The position numbers and the translations under genes are program-made. The notes under the pieces were generated by a model. It did no database searches. It was not told where the DNA came from and was given only the letters and a program-made list of their open reading frames with translations. A DNA stretch of 64,000 nt from a virus: IMG/VR virus record IMGVR_UViG_3300008120_006169, positions 1 through 64,000 of that record; one strand, 5' to 3'. Shown piece after piece: positions 63,658 through 64,000 of the stretch. Within the stretch, counting starts at the first letter, position 1; every line of letters starts with the position of its first letter.

Positions 63658-64000
63658 ACATAAAATTACGCACCAACATTGAACGACTGTTTCGACGCCT
63701 GCCCCAACCAGCAAATCAAGTGCATGAGTGTGAGTTGAATTATCCTGTTGGCGCACTGCAACAGGCAGCTGAACAGGCTCTTGCACTGTATGGCAGCTAC
63801 GGCTGGTTGAGCAGGCAAGGACGATCACGCAGTTCATATCAGTCACTGAGTTTGACACACAATCCCCACATACGTGATCCTGCTGTGACAGAATTCAATT
63901 CCACCCTGGGTTCAAGTTTTATTAACAATCAATCATTTTTTTATGGCAACGTGCGCACTTGGTTGGCCTTGCGTGGTCGTTTAAAAAATTCATACTATGA
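63594..64000 (+). CDS. Unidentified phage protein, N-terminal part (cut by window edge)
   Basis: An open frame from ATG 63594 (ATG 63576 possible) runs off the window: KKIVIRTADVPPFLSVFSYIKLR, then LSLTHNPHIRDPAVTEFNSTLGSSFINNQSFFYGN. The second part resembles phage proteins sometimes annotated as hydroxylase-like; I cannot confirm this. Its first 64 bases overlap the minus-strand candidate. Confidence 0.65.
   Translation, partial: MSTKKIVIRTADVPPFLSVFSYIKLRTNIERLFRRLPQPANQVHECELNYPVGALQQAAEQALALYGSYGWLSRQGRSRSSYQSLSLTHNPHIRDPAVTEFNSTLGSSFINNQSFFYGNVRTWLALRGRLKNSYY

Noticed and set aside
63658-63858. Longer minus-strand frame extending the 59-residue candidate
   Set aside because: The extra N-terminal part is Cys/His/Val-rich without protein-like pattern and lies opposite the clear plus-strand gene.

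Overview
The window is part of the genome of a large T4-like (myovirus-type) bacteriophage of a Gram-negative host, probably an aquatic proteobacterium. Virus markers are a gp44-type sliding-clamp loader, PhoH, a GroES-like co-chaperonin, a five-gene tail-fibre and structural block, and dozens of short genes linked by ATGA/TGATG overlaps. No ribosomal RNA or tRNA gene, ribosomal protein or insertion sequence was seen. Host genus cannot be told from sequence alone; outer-membrane lipoproteins and curli parts require a diderm host.

Layout. 1-4.2 kb: pstS behind a Pho-box-like site, then a CHASE2 adenylate cyclase. 4.2-8.9 kb (minus strand): csgF, csgG, a curlin-repeat protein and a FecR-domain protein in one overlapping operon, followed by small membrane proteins and a fatty-acid desaturase. 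9-12 kb: phasin-like and small conserved proteins, then envelope lipoproteins including an LPP20-like one. 12-15 kb: two ClpP-family proteases around a large unidentified protein. 15-31 kb: an accessory region of many short genes, a lot of them in separate promoter-gene-terminator units, with a metallophosphoesterase, an S11 peptidoglycan peptidase, ParB-like and GIY-YIG-like proteins. 30.6-34 kb: Bax-inhibitor-1 protein, AbrB-like protein, NAD synthetase, a SleB-type wall hydrolase with a holin-like neighbour. 35-40.4 kb: acyl carrier protein + desaturase + ketoacyl synthase operon, then WYL-like protein, translation initiation factor IF-1, ParB-like protein, iron superoxide dismutase and an A-type Fe-S carrier. 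40.4-54.4 kb: tail fibre and structural genes on both strands from one divergent promoter region. 54.4-64 kb: replication and chaperone genes, two radical SAM proteins with an SDR and a HAD phosphatase, PhoH, and conserved phage genes.

Regulation can be read directly. Fifteen host sigma70-type promoters share TTGACC (or TTGACA/TTGACT), a spacer of exactly 17 bases and TATAAT/TATACT/TACAAT, nearly all with an extended -10 (TGn); these are probably early promoters. In five the TGA stop of the upstream gene lies inside the -35 box, and four genes begin 5-6 bases after the -10, so their mRNAs should be leaderless. A second class, NNTAAATA 16-36 bases before start codons, resembles T4 late promoters and precedes tail fibre, curli, pstS, clpP-like and other genes. 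In two places it sits in or against an intrinsic terminator hairpin.

The best candidates for an undescribed system are (1) the phage curli-type export operon coupled to FecR, with a CHASE2 cyclase and PstS nearby, which could remodel or sense through the infected cell's envelope, and (2) the ACP-desaturase-ketosynthase cassette, which together with a second desaturase could change host acyl chains. Supporting genes (FeSOD, Fe-S carrier, NadE, IF-1, GroES-like, ClpP) suggest a phage that maintains host metabolism through a long infection. These functional statements are inferences from homology visible by eye.
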